From assembly GCA_903954065.1 (NCBI GenBank), contig CAJBME010000308.1, positions 1 through 40,495 on the forward strand: a DNA stretch of 40,495 bases, written 5' to 3'. Made by a program: the position numbers and the translations under genes. The stretch comes from an uncultured bacterium. Its GTDB lineage: Bacteria; Verrucomicrobiota; Verrucomicrobiia; Verrucomicrobiales; V1-33. Positions within the stretch are counted from its first letter, which is position 1. Each line of letters begins with the position of its first letter. The notes beneath the pieces are model-generated. The model did no database searches and was not told where the DNA came from. It saw nothing but the letters and a program-made list of their open reading frames with translations. Shown here piece by piece: positions 25,590 to 33,742 of this stretch.

Positions 25590-26084
25590 TGGACGCTTGG
25601 ATTTGTGGTGTTTGCTTGAAAATTCAGAAAATCGTAAATTCGTTCACAGCCATCCCACAGGACGCCAGAGTGAGGGCAGTGAAAGCGGGATGGTGTTGAG
25701 TTGAAATACCTGACATTCAGTGAGGTTTTATGAACAATTCCTCACAAGCGCGTCGCTGGGGGCAGTCCCCGTACTTTCACAATTTGTCCAGTTCATCGAC
25801 TTTTTTGGAGTTTGCGATCTCGATTCACGATATTCATTTGCCGTCTGGCCGGGTCATGCTGCCTCATGCCTAGCCGTATGGCAATTCATTTGGCTCTCAC
25901 CGCCGGTATCGCCTGAGCACCGCCTCGAGCATACCCTCGTGCAGGTCCGTCAATTCCGCGACCTCCACCGACAATCCTCGTTTCGGCCCATCTCACTGAA
26001 ACGATCGCTCAGCATCCGCCTTCCCATGAACCTTCTCCAATCCATGCTCGAGGGACCCACGTCGCAGAGCACCGCCCAGATAGT
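25590..26084. other. gene-free region upstream of the BREX operon
   Basis: This stretch must hold the BREX promoter (minus strand). The AT-rich part next to brxA (about 25610-25645) is the best place. A 7-bp inverted repeat CCATCCC / GGGATGG (25650-25656 and 25687-25693) flanks 30 bp just upstream of it and could bind a regulator. I could not name a -35/-10 pair with confidence. From 25740 on, the open plus frame has no recognisable product and I see nothing to annotate. Confidence 0.35.
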
Positions 26085-26696
26085 TCAGAGAAAATCACCC
26101 CGCCGCCCGTCAACCACTAACCAACGATCAAAAGTGGCCTCCGCGGCCTCCTTGACGACCAGGTCTGCTCTTGGGCTTTGATGGCCTGGGTGACGGTGTC
26201 CGACAGTCGGGGGGATTGATTTGTTTAATGGCCCAGGCGCGCCATTTGATGAGAGCGAGGCCGCGGTCCTTGGACCAACGCTCTTTCCGCGTTCCTCCTG
26301 GATCGGAGGTGAAGAACATATAGCGGCAATGCTCGAGAAGTCCTCGACGGTGATTACTACCACTCGTCCTCGACCATCTGGACCGCCTCCTCCCTGGTCT
26401 TCGCCAATCCCCTTTGTAGCAAGGAGACGACCGCCCGCCGCTTCAATACGTCCGATGCCACCCACGAGGGACTGGCCGGCATTGTCCCTGGGTCCAGGCT
26501 GCTGCCCCCCGACATCGGGCCGCCCCTCATCGAGAGGAGTTCCAATGGGTGAAGTGCGTTCGCCGAAGGATTCGATGAACTGGTCGAATCGGGCGCGCTC
26601 TTCTGGGCTGAGGCTTTCAGTCCAGGAGCGGGTGCGTTCGGTTCCGGTTTCATCTTTCTCAAGGGGGGGCTTGCGACCTATTGCCTTGTCGACCAA
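26085..26696 (-). pseudogene. probable broken phage-related gene
   Basis: Protein-like segments occur in all three minus frames in sequence: LSPEERARFDQFIESFGERT (frame open 26085-26696), then SDVLKRRAVVSLLQRGLAKT followed by REEAVQMVEDEW (ending at 26357), then MFFTSDPGGTRKERWSKDRG and LALIKWRAWAIKQINPPD (26128-26319). This is what one gene with two frameshifts would look like. I do not recognise the family. It follows the terminase small subunit in the same direction, so a phage structural or packaging gene is plausible. Confidence 0.4.
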
Positions 26697-26845
26697 CTCC
26701 TCTAGTAGTCACTGTCCGATTCCCTGTCACCGGTCACTTGAAAGTGCACCACCGAGGAAGTTTGAGGTGGACTAAATTTGTGGACCACCCGCATCCACAA
26801 TCAACCCAGATCTACGAATAGCCCAAATGAACACTAAGCTCAGCC

Positions 26846-26965
26846 AGTGATACACCGCTAAGTGTGAAGCCCAGGCCGTCGAACTGATGAGGATGGGCAA
26901 AGCGGTCACTGAGATTGCCGAGGGGCTGGGAGCGCGAGGCGCCACTCCCTGGCTTTTACTGAAGA
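26846..26965 (+). pseudogene. IS3-family OrfA N-terminal remnant
   Basis: About 37 codons read TAKCEAQAVELMRMGKAVTE and IAEGLG, ending around TPWLL. This is the HTH_Tnp_1 start of IS3-type OrfA transposases (normally F-K-x-x-A-V-x-L, S-V-x-x-V-A-x-x-L-G, then x-x-T-L-Y-x-W). No full ORF, partner OrfB or terminal repeats were found, so it is a relic. The rest of 26697-27039 holds nothing that I can support. Confidence 0.5.
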
Positions 26966-27039
26966 ACCTGAACCCCTTGCTTCATTGAGTAGGATTTTCA
27001 CGGCCCACTCACCGCGCGCTTTTGCGCCGAGGAGGTCGA

Positions 27040-27519
27040 TCACTTACGCGTCCGGATGCGCTGGATTAGTTCGGACACGCCACCTAGGGCATTCGCCGCA
27101 TCCCTCTCTGCTTTGTTTCCGGTCTCCCATCCGCAGAGCCGAGCCATCAGGCGCAGGGCGTCGATCTTGCCAGGCATCTTGATTCGGGAACACGTTGTCC
27201 CATCTGATGTGGTCGTGGTCACACACTCCTGGCATAATAGTGACGCTGGCGTCACCTCGCCGGCTGGCGTGATGACGATCATGGTCAGGTAGCTCAGAAC
27301 ATCCTCCCGACTGAGTCGGGAAAGCTCGGCATTCTCCGCTTGGATCTCTGAGATCCGCTGGCTGATGCTGGCATTTGCCAACAAACGAGAAGCGCTCGAG
27401 CGGTGGTTCTTGAAACCGGCGGCCTCGTAAGCGGCGTCTGCATACTCACCATTGGCGACCGCTTGCGCGAAGGCCTCATGTCGAGGGTTCTTCAATAATT
27501 GAGGAGTTGAAGTGTTCAT
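27040..27519 (-). CDS. phage terminase small subunit-like protein
   Basis: The 159-residue product begins MNTSTPQLLKNPRHEAFAQA and continues through DAAYEAAGFKNHRSSASRLL, then ANASISQRISEIQAE. This is the Terminase_2 pattern: F-x-x-x-x-x-x-G, A-x-x-x-A-G-[YF], A-x-R-L-L-x-N-x-x-V/I. The C-terminus contains KIDALRLMARLCGWETG, also common in these proteins. Terminase small subunits bind the packaging site for DNA loading; satellites sometimes keep only this subunit to redirect helper packaging. No large subunit follows, only a broken ORF. The ORF is intact. The upstream 27520-27730 contains a GTTGTT repeat and no gene. Confidence 0.7.
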   Translation of the reverse strand: MNTSTPQLLKNPRHEAFAQAVANGEYADAAYEAAGFKNHRSSASRLLANASISQRISEIQAENAELSRLSREDVLSYLTMIVITPAGEVTPASLLCQECVTTTTSDGTTCSRIKMPGKIDALRLMARLCGWETGNKAERDAANALGGVSELIQRIRTRK

Positions 27520-27734
27520 GTGAGAGGCTTTCTGGGTGTTGTTGTTGTTGTGTTAGGTATGGGAGACAAGCTGCTTGAGCACAAGGGAATATCGTGTTCA
27601 ACGACCCGGGGTCTTGGAGTCCGTTGGATCAATTTTCCTGCTGCAGACACGGGCAGCAAAGGAGGGGTTGGTCAGCCTCAGACTGAATCCAAACAGTACG
27701 GAAGCCCGAGACCGATGACTGCCGGCCCATCAGG

Positions 27735-28330
27735 GCCTCGATGATTAACTCGTCGTGCACGGTGCTGATGATCTCGGCGTCCGCCGGTAGCCGCCGCCGC
27801 CGGCCGAGGAGGGTCCAGGTCTCCCTTGCACGGGTGCGGACCAGCGTCCACGCGCCGGCATACCACCGGGCCAGCCCTTCTAGCGGGCGAAGAAAAGATC
27901 GCGGATCCGGGCGGCATCCTTCTCCTCGATGTTCACACCGTTGGAACCGGCCGCATACCTCACCACCCCCGGAGCCCCTTGACCGTAAAGCAGACCGAAA
28001 TTGACCGCCTTGGCCAGCTCCTATCCTCCTGGATGACCTGCCCTACGGTTTTTTCGAGGACAGCGGACCGGTTGAGGAAAACCGTACGGTCACTGTCCCG
28101 GTAGGGTTGAAGCTGCAACGAAGGCGACCGTCCCGCCCCACTGCCTTGATAAGGCTCGCCGGCTGTTGTGCGACCTTCTGTGTGGAGCGGTGACTCAGGA
28201 GCGCACTGAGCACGCCCGGCTCGCCGGCGTCGAGTAGGCGGGCGAACTTTTATTCGCCCATTCGCTCAAGCTCATGGGAAGACTGCCGACCAGATCGGCC
28301 AGGGCTTCTTCTTTCCTTGTGCCCCTGGTC
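27735..28330 (-). pseudogene. family A DNA polymerase remnant (phage type)
   Basis: Read on the minus strand, polymerase A motifs appear in the right order but in different frames: AVGRDGRLRCSFNPTGTVTV and RFSST (the template-binding R-L-S-S region, ~28049-28140), KAVNFGLLYGQG (the finger O-helix, 27978-28011), and STVHDELIIEALMG (motif C, ~27749). The first two blocks are separated by only ~12 codons instead of about 100, so catalytic motif A is deleted. Their frames differ, and motif C is in another frame. An in-frame TAG interrupts after the O-helix at 27880-27882. The gene is clearly dead. It probably came from the phage or satellite that also left the terminase. Confidence 0.75.
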
Positions 28331-28335
28331 GGGTG

Positions 28336-28644
28336 TCATCCCAAGCACGCCAAGAGGCCCATTTTGCGGTGGACCTGATCCAGGTCGATTCGGGTGTTGT
28401 TGAGCAAGGAGCCGATCGCAGTATCAAGGTCCATCCAGTCTTGGCGGCCGTGTTTCTGGTCGACCGCGTAGGTGCAGCTTCCCTTGCAGGCTATCCGGTA
28501 TGGGCGTGGGAGTGGTGGAGCCTCCCCGCGAGGAGTAGCGGGGTAGAGGAGGTTGGCATGCGAGCCTGTAACGGTCTCGCCGCAGACGTCGCATCGTGCG
28601 ATCAGGCCAACGGTCAGGTCATTGTGGGTTTGGAGTTCAATCAT
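28336..28644 (-). CDS. small zinc-ribbon-like hypothetical protein
   Basis: A 102-residue protein with CxxC at C18/C21 (ARCDVCGE) and C53/C57 (ACKGSCTY), spaced like a treble-clef or rubredoxin-like zinc site. The C-terminus (QDWMDLDTAIGSLLNNTRID) is helical. It resembles small proteins found in phage and element cargo, but I cannot name a family. The ATG at 28644 is the first in frame. It lies between the polymerase remnant and another small ORF, all on the minus strand. Confidence 0.55.
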   Translation of the reverse strand: MIELQTHNDLTVGLIARCDVCGETVTGSHANLLYPATPRGEAPPLPRPYRIACKGSCTYAVDQKHGRQDWMDLDTAIGSLLNNTRIDLDQVHRKMGLLACLG

Positions 28645-28778
28645 GGTCGTCGTCGGTTATAGTATTTGTTCGCCTCAGGCTTGGCTCTGGAGCGCGTTTC
28701 AGGTTTTGGGTGGATGGGAGAAGGGGGCGAGCCGTGAGCGGCCTCTGGCGGTGAGGGGTGAGTATTGTGGTCAGGGGT

Positions 28779-28997
28779 TCAAATGGTGAGAAGCTTCACC
28801 CGCTTCCCCGTGCACTGACTCCACTCTGAGAAGATGGCGTCTCGCCAAGGTAGGTACTCGGCGATGACCTGCTCGCGGTCGGCCGGTGGATATGGCGGTG
28901 GCGGGGACCACTGGCATTCGAAGGCGGCTGTGGATTCGTCGAAGGTCATCTCGCAGGTGACGCCGACGCTGGTCTTGAGGATGTGGGTTGTTTTCAT
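28779..28997 (-). CDS. hypothetical protein
   Basis: 72 residues from the ATG at 28997 (MKTTHILKTSVGVTCEMTFD); a longer start at 29018 is possible. It contains a Pro-rich turn (WSPPPPYPPADREQ) followed by an amphipathic stretch (YLPWRDAIFSEWSQCTGKRV). No family recognised. Part of the minus-strand small-gene run downstream of the second primase. Confidence 0.5.
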   Translation of the reverse strand: MKTTHILKTSVGVTCEMTFDESTAAFECQWSPPPPYPPADREQVIAEYLPWRDAIFSEWSQCTGKRVKLLTI

Positions 28998-29096
28998 AAA
29001 AAAGGTTGATCGGCTCATGATGGCCGTGCTTCTGCGCTTTTTGCTGTTTTCAGGGGAGGCACGAGAGCTGAGGACTGCCGTTGTGCCGCGGTTCGA

Positions 29097-29240
29097 TTAA
29101 AGGCAGCCCTCCACCTCGATGGGTGCTTTGGTGTGCCAGCTTTCAGAAATGAGGGCAGCCAAACCGGATCCGTAGTCTTTACCCGGTCGAGGACGGTTGG
29201 CCTGGTAGCGCCAGACCAAGGGGCGGTGCTCACAACCCAT
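29097..29240 (-). CDS. possible small ORF downstream of iteron cluster
   Basis: 47 residues from the ATG at 29240 (MGCEHRPLVWRYQANRPRPG). The frame is open upstream through the 9-bp repeats (where it would read KTDKTDKTP), but a start after the repeats is more sensible. No family recognised. It is kept because it starts 33 bp beyond the repeats, the same position that the 3532 ORF has in the other module. Confidence 0.3.
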   Translation of the reverse strand: MGCEHRPLVWRYQANRPRPGKDYGSGLAALISESWHTKAPIEVEGCL

Positions 29241-29267
29241 GATCCGGCGACCAAAATTGGGAGAGTC

Positions 29268-29500
29268 GGGGGTTTTGTCAGTTTTGTCAGTTTTGTCAGT
29301 GAGGGGTCCTCGTTTTGAAAACACGCAGCAGGAGGGGCTCTCATTTTGCATAAAATAATGTTTATGTTGATTATAAATGACTTATAGAAGAAGAAGTAAA
29401 AAATGGATTAAGGGCACTGACAGACAAAACCCAGAAGGCTGGTGATGCTGCAAAACGTGAACCCCGCACTGACAAAACTGACAAAACTGACAAAACCCCC
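29268..29500. repeat. inverted arrays of three 9-bp iterons around an AT-rich core (origin candidate)
   Basis: Left arm 29268-29306 is GGGGG, then TTTTGTCAG three times in perfect tandem (29273-29299), then TGAGGGG. Right arm 29462-29500 is its reverse complement with a single mismatch (CTGACAAAA three times, 29469-29495). The arms are 39 bp each with a 155-bp spacer whose middle (29345-29410) is very AT-rich. The structure starts 4 bp after the second primase's stop codon. Iterons plus an AT-rich unwinding-type core next to a primase strongly resemble a replication origin. A regulatory site for downstream genes is the alternative. Confidence 0.7.
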
Positions 29501-29504
29501 CCGG

Positions 29505-32063
29505 CTAGTTGAAAAATGAGACCCGTCCTGCCGCCGGATTAGCGAAAAATCGTGTCGTCGGCCTGCCTCCAGCACCCCCACCAGGAATTTGCTCGTACCT
29601 GATCAACCAGCATCGGTCTTCAAGGGATGCCATGGCAGCTTTAACGACCTCCTTATCGGTGAGACCAGACCAGTTCGGGCGGAGCACATCACGTGCTGAA
29701 AAGCCAGCCATGTCCAGCGCCCCCTCCTGCAGCTTCTGCCAGATCAGATTAGCGACGTGCATGTCTTCGTTGGTACAGTCGTGAAGTCGTCGCTGGTGGC
29801 TCTCTGCTATTGAGCTGAGCTCGATGGCGCCTTCGAGCGCGAACCTATCGATACAGATCGATTTAGGGTTGTAGCCCAGTTGCAGGATCAAACTTAATGC
29901 AGGCACGAGCTTCCTGGTTTTGTTCAGGAGTTCCGCCATCGCGTCCGGCTCTGTATCCAAGCGTAGCCGATTTTCGAGGTCGGTGTACCACTCGTAGAAC
30001 AGCTGCTGAGCGTCCTTGTCGTAGCGGAGTCCCGCTGTGTAGGCCCCGTTTTCCCAGTGGAAGTCGGATTCTTCCATAGCGGCCAGCGTCTGGAAAACAG
30101 CATAGGCTCGCTTCTTGGCATCAAGGTTCGGCTTCTGATCAACTAGAACAAAGTCCGTCGTCGGCGGGTCCGGCCATGCCAGCAGCTGGAAACGCGCCAG
30201 GAAGCCGTCAGAACCCTGGCCCCCATCTAGCCCGGCAGAGACCATGGGCCGCAGTCTCCCCGGCTGTATGCCGCCAAGAACGCTGGCACAAGCGCGCGGA
30301 ATGAACTCGGATCCGCGGCCGATGCGATCGACATGGTGGCTGCTTTTGCCGGACCAGCATTTTAGTAGAAACTCCTTTAGTCCCGGGTCGGCTTCGATGG
30401 ATGCAAGTAGGCCCGCTAGTTCGTCGTACTCGCACAATATGCCGGTAGGATTCTCCTTTATCAGCGACGCCAACTTCTCTTTGGTGGTGTCACTTGTGGA
30501 AAACCTTCGAGCACGTGGTGGTTCCACCTGCTTCTGTTCGGGCATCTCGAAATACTCGCCTTTGTTGGCGAGTGCTTGGATCTTTTTCATCTCGGCTTTG
30601 CGTTGGATTTCAGCGCGAGCAGCCCCCTTCTGGAATTCGTTCATCTCCTTCGTGTGACTTTCATTCCAGTAGTGCTCGACCGAACGCAGGGGCCCCAATG
30701 CCGCAGTCATCGCGGGTGATTTCATCGTGCCCGGCCGGCCGACAAGCATACCCCACAAGTTGGCATGCTCGTGCCAATCATCCTCGCGTTTGGGGTACAC
30801 CGCGACCTTGGTTCCGAGGCAAGCCCCCAGTCCGCACAGCACAGCCACAACCAAAAAGTCCTCACTAAAACCGTTCCTTTCTACAAGATCGGCGATCCAT
30901 TCCCTGAGGTCGGGCGGCAGCAGCGCGGCGCTATAAGGATACACCTTTCTCTGGGTGGGTTTTGGAAAGGGCTGTGGTAGGCGATATTGATCCGCTTCCT
31001 TTTTAGAGGAGGACGAGGCAGAGGTAGAAAAAGCAGGGGGTGACTCAGAGGCAGGGGAAGGTGTGGCAACAGTTCCAATTCCGGGGAGGGTGTTGACCAC
31101 TATGACATCTGATGTGGAGCGGCAGCCTCCAGCTTGCGCCAAATGCACGAGAGTTCCCATTCCGACCCGCTCCAATGGGCTGCGAAGCTTTTCCGCGTAC
31201 TCACCTGCCTTTTCTTCCGGCGACCATTTCTTCAATAAGGCTTCAGCGTCGGCAGGTGGAAGCTCGCTGGCGACAGCCGAAATGATTCGCAGCCACTCCG
31301 AGTAGTCAGGCCGCGGCGGAATAAAGCTGAGCAGGTGGGCTACCTTGGCTACCTTGGCTGCTGAGGACGGTGCAAAGCTGGTCGTGTGCCCGGCCGAGTT
31401 GGATCGGGTGGTTGGTGTCTTGGCCGCCCCTGCAGCGGCTGCTTCTTCTGTGATGACAAGTACCCGGCTGTCCCCCTGCCGGCACCATGCGTCTGGATCA
31501 TAACTGACGAAGCATAGGCGTTCGACGTCCTTACAGGCTTTGTCCATGGTGAGCCCGTAATTGTTCATGAAATATCGCGTCGCGGTGGCGAAGCTGGCCA
31601 AGTGTTGGCTGCCGTCGATGCGGATGACGCATTTGATCCCCATGCCGGATGGCCCGACGAATACAGCGGCCACGTGTGGATCCGCCTGCAGGCGTGCCCT
31701 CATCGTGTCCTGTTCTAGTGCTGCATTCTGCTTGCCATCAAAGTCACACTGCAACCACCCGCTGTGGGTGTGAGCGCGTACAGGGGCATTCTTGGATCGG
31801 CTCACCATGCTGCATGAGAGCGTGACGGCAGGAAGCATTTTCTTCAGCTGGCCCACTTGGTAGGTATCCCCGGCTGCGGCAGCTTCTCGGATCCTCAGCA
31901 CGAGGTCTTGGTGCTGGCCGGCTCGGCACTGCTCGATGAATTCTCGCAGTGACGTAGTTGTGCTGGGGGTAGTGGCTGTTACGTGAGCAAACCAGGTGAT
32001 CTGGGCTTCGGCGGTGCCAGAGGCGTTTGTTTCCTCGATTGAGGGGGTTCCTTGAAATCTCAT
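29505..32063 (-). CDS. primase with DUF3987-type ATPase domain
   Basis: An 852-residue protein. Residues ~15-310 are clearly paralogous to the primase-helicase at 3817: PAVTLSCSM (~78), QCDFDGK (~105), VFVGPSGMGIKC, KDVERLCFVS, a linker TTSFAPSSA and a PriCT-like part (LLSFIPPRP, WSPEEKAGEY). After a Ser-rich linker the C-terminal half is different: YSAALLPPDLREWIADLVER, a P-loop-like GRPGTMKSP (~442), ILCEYDELAGLLAS (~545), and SGKSSHHVDR with G-G-I-Q-P-G-R-L. That is DUF3987, a domain often attached to element and phage primases. It probably initiates replication of its element at the adjacent iterons. The coding sequence is intact although the genes around it are decaying. Confidence 0.8.
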   Translation of the reverse strand: MRFQGTPSIEETNASGTAEAQITWFAHVTATTPSTTTSLREFIEQCRAGQHQDLVLRIREAAAAGDTYQVGQLKKMLPAVTLSCSMVSRSKNAPVRAHTHSGWLQCDFDGKQNAALEQDTMRARLQADPHVAAVFVGPSGMGIKCVIRIDGSQHLASFATATRYFMNNYGLTMDKACKDVERLCFVSYDPDAWCRQGDSRVLVITEEAAAAGAAKTPTTRSNSAGHTTSFAPSSAAKVAKVAHLLSFIPPRPDYSEWLRIISAVASELPPADAEALLKKWSPEEKAGEYAEKLRSPLERVGMGTLVHLAQAGGCRSTSDVIVVNTLPGIGTVATPSPASESPPAFSTSASSSSKKEADQYRLPQPFPKPTQRKVYPYSAALLPPDLREWIADLVERNGFSEDFLVVAVLCGLGACLGTKVAVYPKREDDWHEHANLWGMLVGRPGTMKSPAMTAALGPLRSVEHYWNESHTKEMNEFQKGAARAEIQRKAEMKKIQALANKGEYFEMPEQKQVEPPRARRFSTSDTTKEKLASLIKENPTGILCEYDELAGLLASIEADPGLKEFLLKCWSGKSSHHVDRIGRGSEFIPRACASVLGGIQPGRLRPMVSAGLDGGQGSDGFLARFQLLAWPDPPTTDFVLVDQKPNLDAKKRAYAVFQTLAAMEESDFHWENGAYTAGLRYDKDAQQLFYEWYTDLENRLRLDTEPDAMAELLNKTRKLVPALSLILQLGYNPKSICIDRFALEGAIELSSIAESHQRRLHDCTNEDMHVANLIWQKLQEGALDMAGFSARDVLRPNWSGLTDKEVVKAAMASLEDRCWLIRYEQIPGGGAGGRPTTRFFANPAAGRVSFFN

Positions 32064-32136
32064 GCAGGTGCTTTTTTGAAGCAGCCAACTTGCAAAAGGT
32101 GCGTTCAGCCTATTTTGAAATTCCTACGTTTCAATA

Positions 32137-32185
32137 CAGGCCGTCGTCTTCTGCAAAGGAGGCGGCGGTTTTTTTTAGTGGATGG
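32137..32185 (-). promoter_or_regulatory. conserved leader upstream of primase, copy 2
   Basis: Counterpart of 6639-6687, with the same spacing between cagg-y-cgtcgt and gcggcgg-T8. It lies about 75 bp before the primase start and covers the stop codon of the upstream ORF. Confidence 0.5.
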
Positions 32186-32402
32186 TGATGATGTGGGTGG
32201 CACAAGCCGCGGCCGTTTTTTCTAAACCGACGGGGGATTGGGGTCGGTGCTGCGATCGGATTCCCAAAAGGGCAAACGGCAGCTGGCCTTCCCGGCGAAC
32301 TTTTACCACCAGAGCATCGGTTCGCTGCCATCGGCTGGGGAGTGGCCTATTGGCATATACCGTCGTGATTTGGGTTGGGTTTTGAGGGTTATGGTTGGTC
32401 AT
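32175..32402 (-). CDS. hypothetical protein ahead of second primase
   Basis: 75 residues from the ATG at 32402 (MTNHNPQNPTQITTVYANRP); the frame extends to 32450. The central part (RWQRTDALVVKVRREGQLPF) could be a small DNA-binding fold, but I see no clear HTH motif. It occupies the position that the excisionase-like gene has in the first module, directly ahead of the primase, and its stop falls in the conserved leader. Confidence 0.4.
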   Translation of the reverse strand: MTNHNPQNPTQITTVYANRPLPSRWQRTDALVVKVRREGQLPFALLGIRSQHRPQSPVGLEKTAAACATHIITIH

Positions 32403-32645
32403 ATGGATCGCGCCTAACAGAGCATGAAAACTTGTTGCCGGCCCATTCAATACCGATGAAGTCGCGCCGTCAAACCAGAGCGTGGGGGAGATATTTTCCT
32501 GATATCATCTTGCATTTTTTCATTCATAATTTTGCCCAGACACAGAGGGCGTTCCATGGGCCCGATTTTTGTGGAACGCAAGTGGGACGGGAGGCATGGA
32601 GGTTTGTGCGTTTGAATTTTAGATTCAACGCCTGTGGTTAAGTGT

Positions 32646-32689
32646 CGTGTTAATGTCGTGTTAATGTCGTATTAGTGTCGTATTAGTGT
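32646..32689. repeat. phased 11-bp repeat array, inverted copy 2
   Basis: Read on the minus strand: ACACTAATACG twice, then ACATTAACACG twice, with degenerate units at the edges. These match the array at 9542-9607 unit for unit in sequence and phase, but in the opposite orientation. GACTTCCAA at 32740-32748 mirrors the TTGGAAGTC that precedes copy 1. No integrase follows on the minus strand here. Besides this array, 32403-33149 holds AT-rich sequence with no supported gene. Confidence 0.75.
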
Positions 32690-33149
32690 CGGATGTAATA
32701 AACTTGAGTTGTGTAATAGATTGATTGTAAGAGTATAAAGACTTCCAAAAAAATGGATCAAAAATCCTCCGAAAATGGTCGTTTTTTCGTGGGGTGTTGT
32801 GCTGACAACGCGCGCGGCGGAAGCGTTTTTGGCTGAGACTGAAGAAATATTTTTTCGCCGAGGAGCAAAATGATGCGAATTCGATGGTTTTCGACAAATT
32901 GGAAGCCTCGAGCCGCGGTTTCTATCTGCCGAATTAGGTTGCTGAAGCCTTCGATCAGGGGGTCGGTGAGGCGATTGAGAAAGGGGTTCAGTAACCCATC
33001 GAGATGGCTCGATTATGGAGGAGCCAGCTTTGCGAACTGAGCGTTTGGTCATTTTGACTCGTGCACACCACCTCTTGACGAAAACGCGGCTGCTCCCCGT
33101 GCGGCGGCTGGTGTGAATGTCCGGTAACACGTGGGGTATAAAAACGTGA

Positions 33150-33520
33150 CCGGGAAATGGGTGATTTCGGGAGGTTGAGAGGTGTTCATTTAGCGAGTTG
33201 TCTTGCACGCGGAAAGGACGGTCTTCGATGACGACGGTGTGACCGTGGTGGTGGAGGCTGTCGAGGACGGCTGAGGTGATGGTCGCGTCGCCATTGAAGT
33301 GGCGCGACGATCGGTACCCTGTTGCTCGATGAGGAGCAAGAGAAGGGTCGGAGCGTTATGAAGGCGTATTTCCGCTTAGAGGGGGCCCCTGAGCTGAGCG
33401 GAGTGGAGGGGAGGGAGTCGATGACGTCGATGGCGGTGGTGAAGAGGACGCTGTAGCCATGCAGGTAGGCAGCATGACCGAGGGCGGAGGCGAGGTGGGG
33501 GTGTCCACCGTGATCCAAGG
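33150..33520 (-). pseudogene. IstB-type transposition ATPase remnant (IS21-like)
   Basis: Minus-strand reading gives HPHLASALGHAAYLHGYSVL followed by FTTAIDVI, the IstB pattern (normally G-K-T-H-L-A-x-A-L-G, then V-x-F-T-T). After a frameshift it gives GDATITSAVLDSLHHHGHTV and VIEDRPFRVQD, the IstB C-terminus (G-D-x-x-x-x-x-A-x-x-D-R-L-x-H-H). The Walker A lysine region is degraded to GGHPHL and the middle is deleted. No IstA was found. Confidence 0.65.
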
Positions 33521-33589
33521 CGCGCGCAAGCTAGGGACTATTGATGGGAACAACCTCTTAAACACCTTGGGCGTCTTCCCGGCGGATCT

Positions 33590-33742
33590 TCCGCCTCGCC
33601 GCTTATCTCAGGTCGTCGCGAAGGGCAACGTGTCCCGGCTGCTGGTCATCGTGCGAATGGGCACGGCAAGGAGATCAAGGATGTGCCCATCGCGAACTTG
33701 TCGGCGAAGCTGTGGTCCAAGTATCAGCACCTGCGCCTTGCC
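33590..33742 (+). pseudogene. fragment of the second-type integrase gene
   Basis: About 130-150 bp are roughly 80% identical to 9886-10038 of the integrase gene: VVAKGNVSRLLVIVR matches VVAKGNVSRLRVIVR, then a small deletion shifts the frame before the part matching KDVPIAALSAKLWSEYQRLR. Nothing of the catalytic domain is left. Together with the 11-bp array at 32646 this shows that a second copy of the integrase region once existed here. The stretch 33743-34255 carries no gene I can support, apart from a possible N-terminal extension of the next ORF. Confidence 0.8.

Noticed and set aside
29015..29344. 109-codon minus ORF reading SLTKLTKLTKPP through the 9-bp repeats
   Set aside because: The repeat-derived peptide and absence of any family point to a chance open frame across the iterons.
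29273..29495. Repeats as a CRISPR array
   Set aside because: The units are 9 bp in direct tandem without spacers and are arranged as two inverted blocks, and no cas genes are present.
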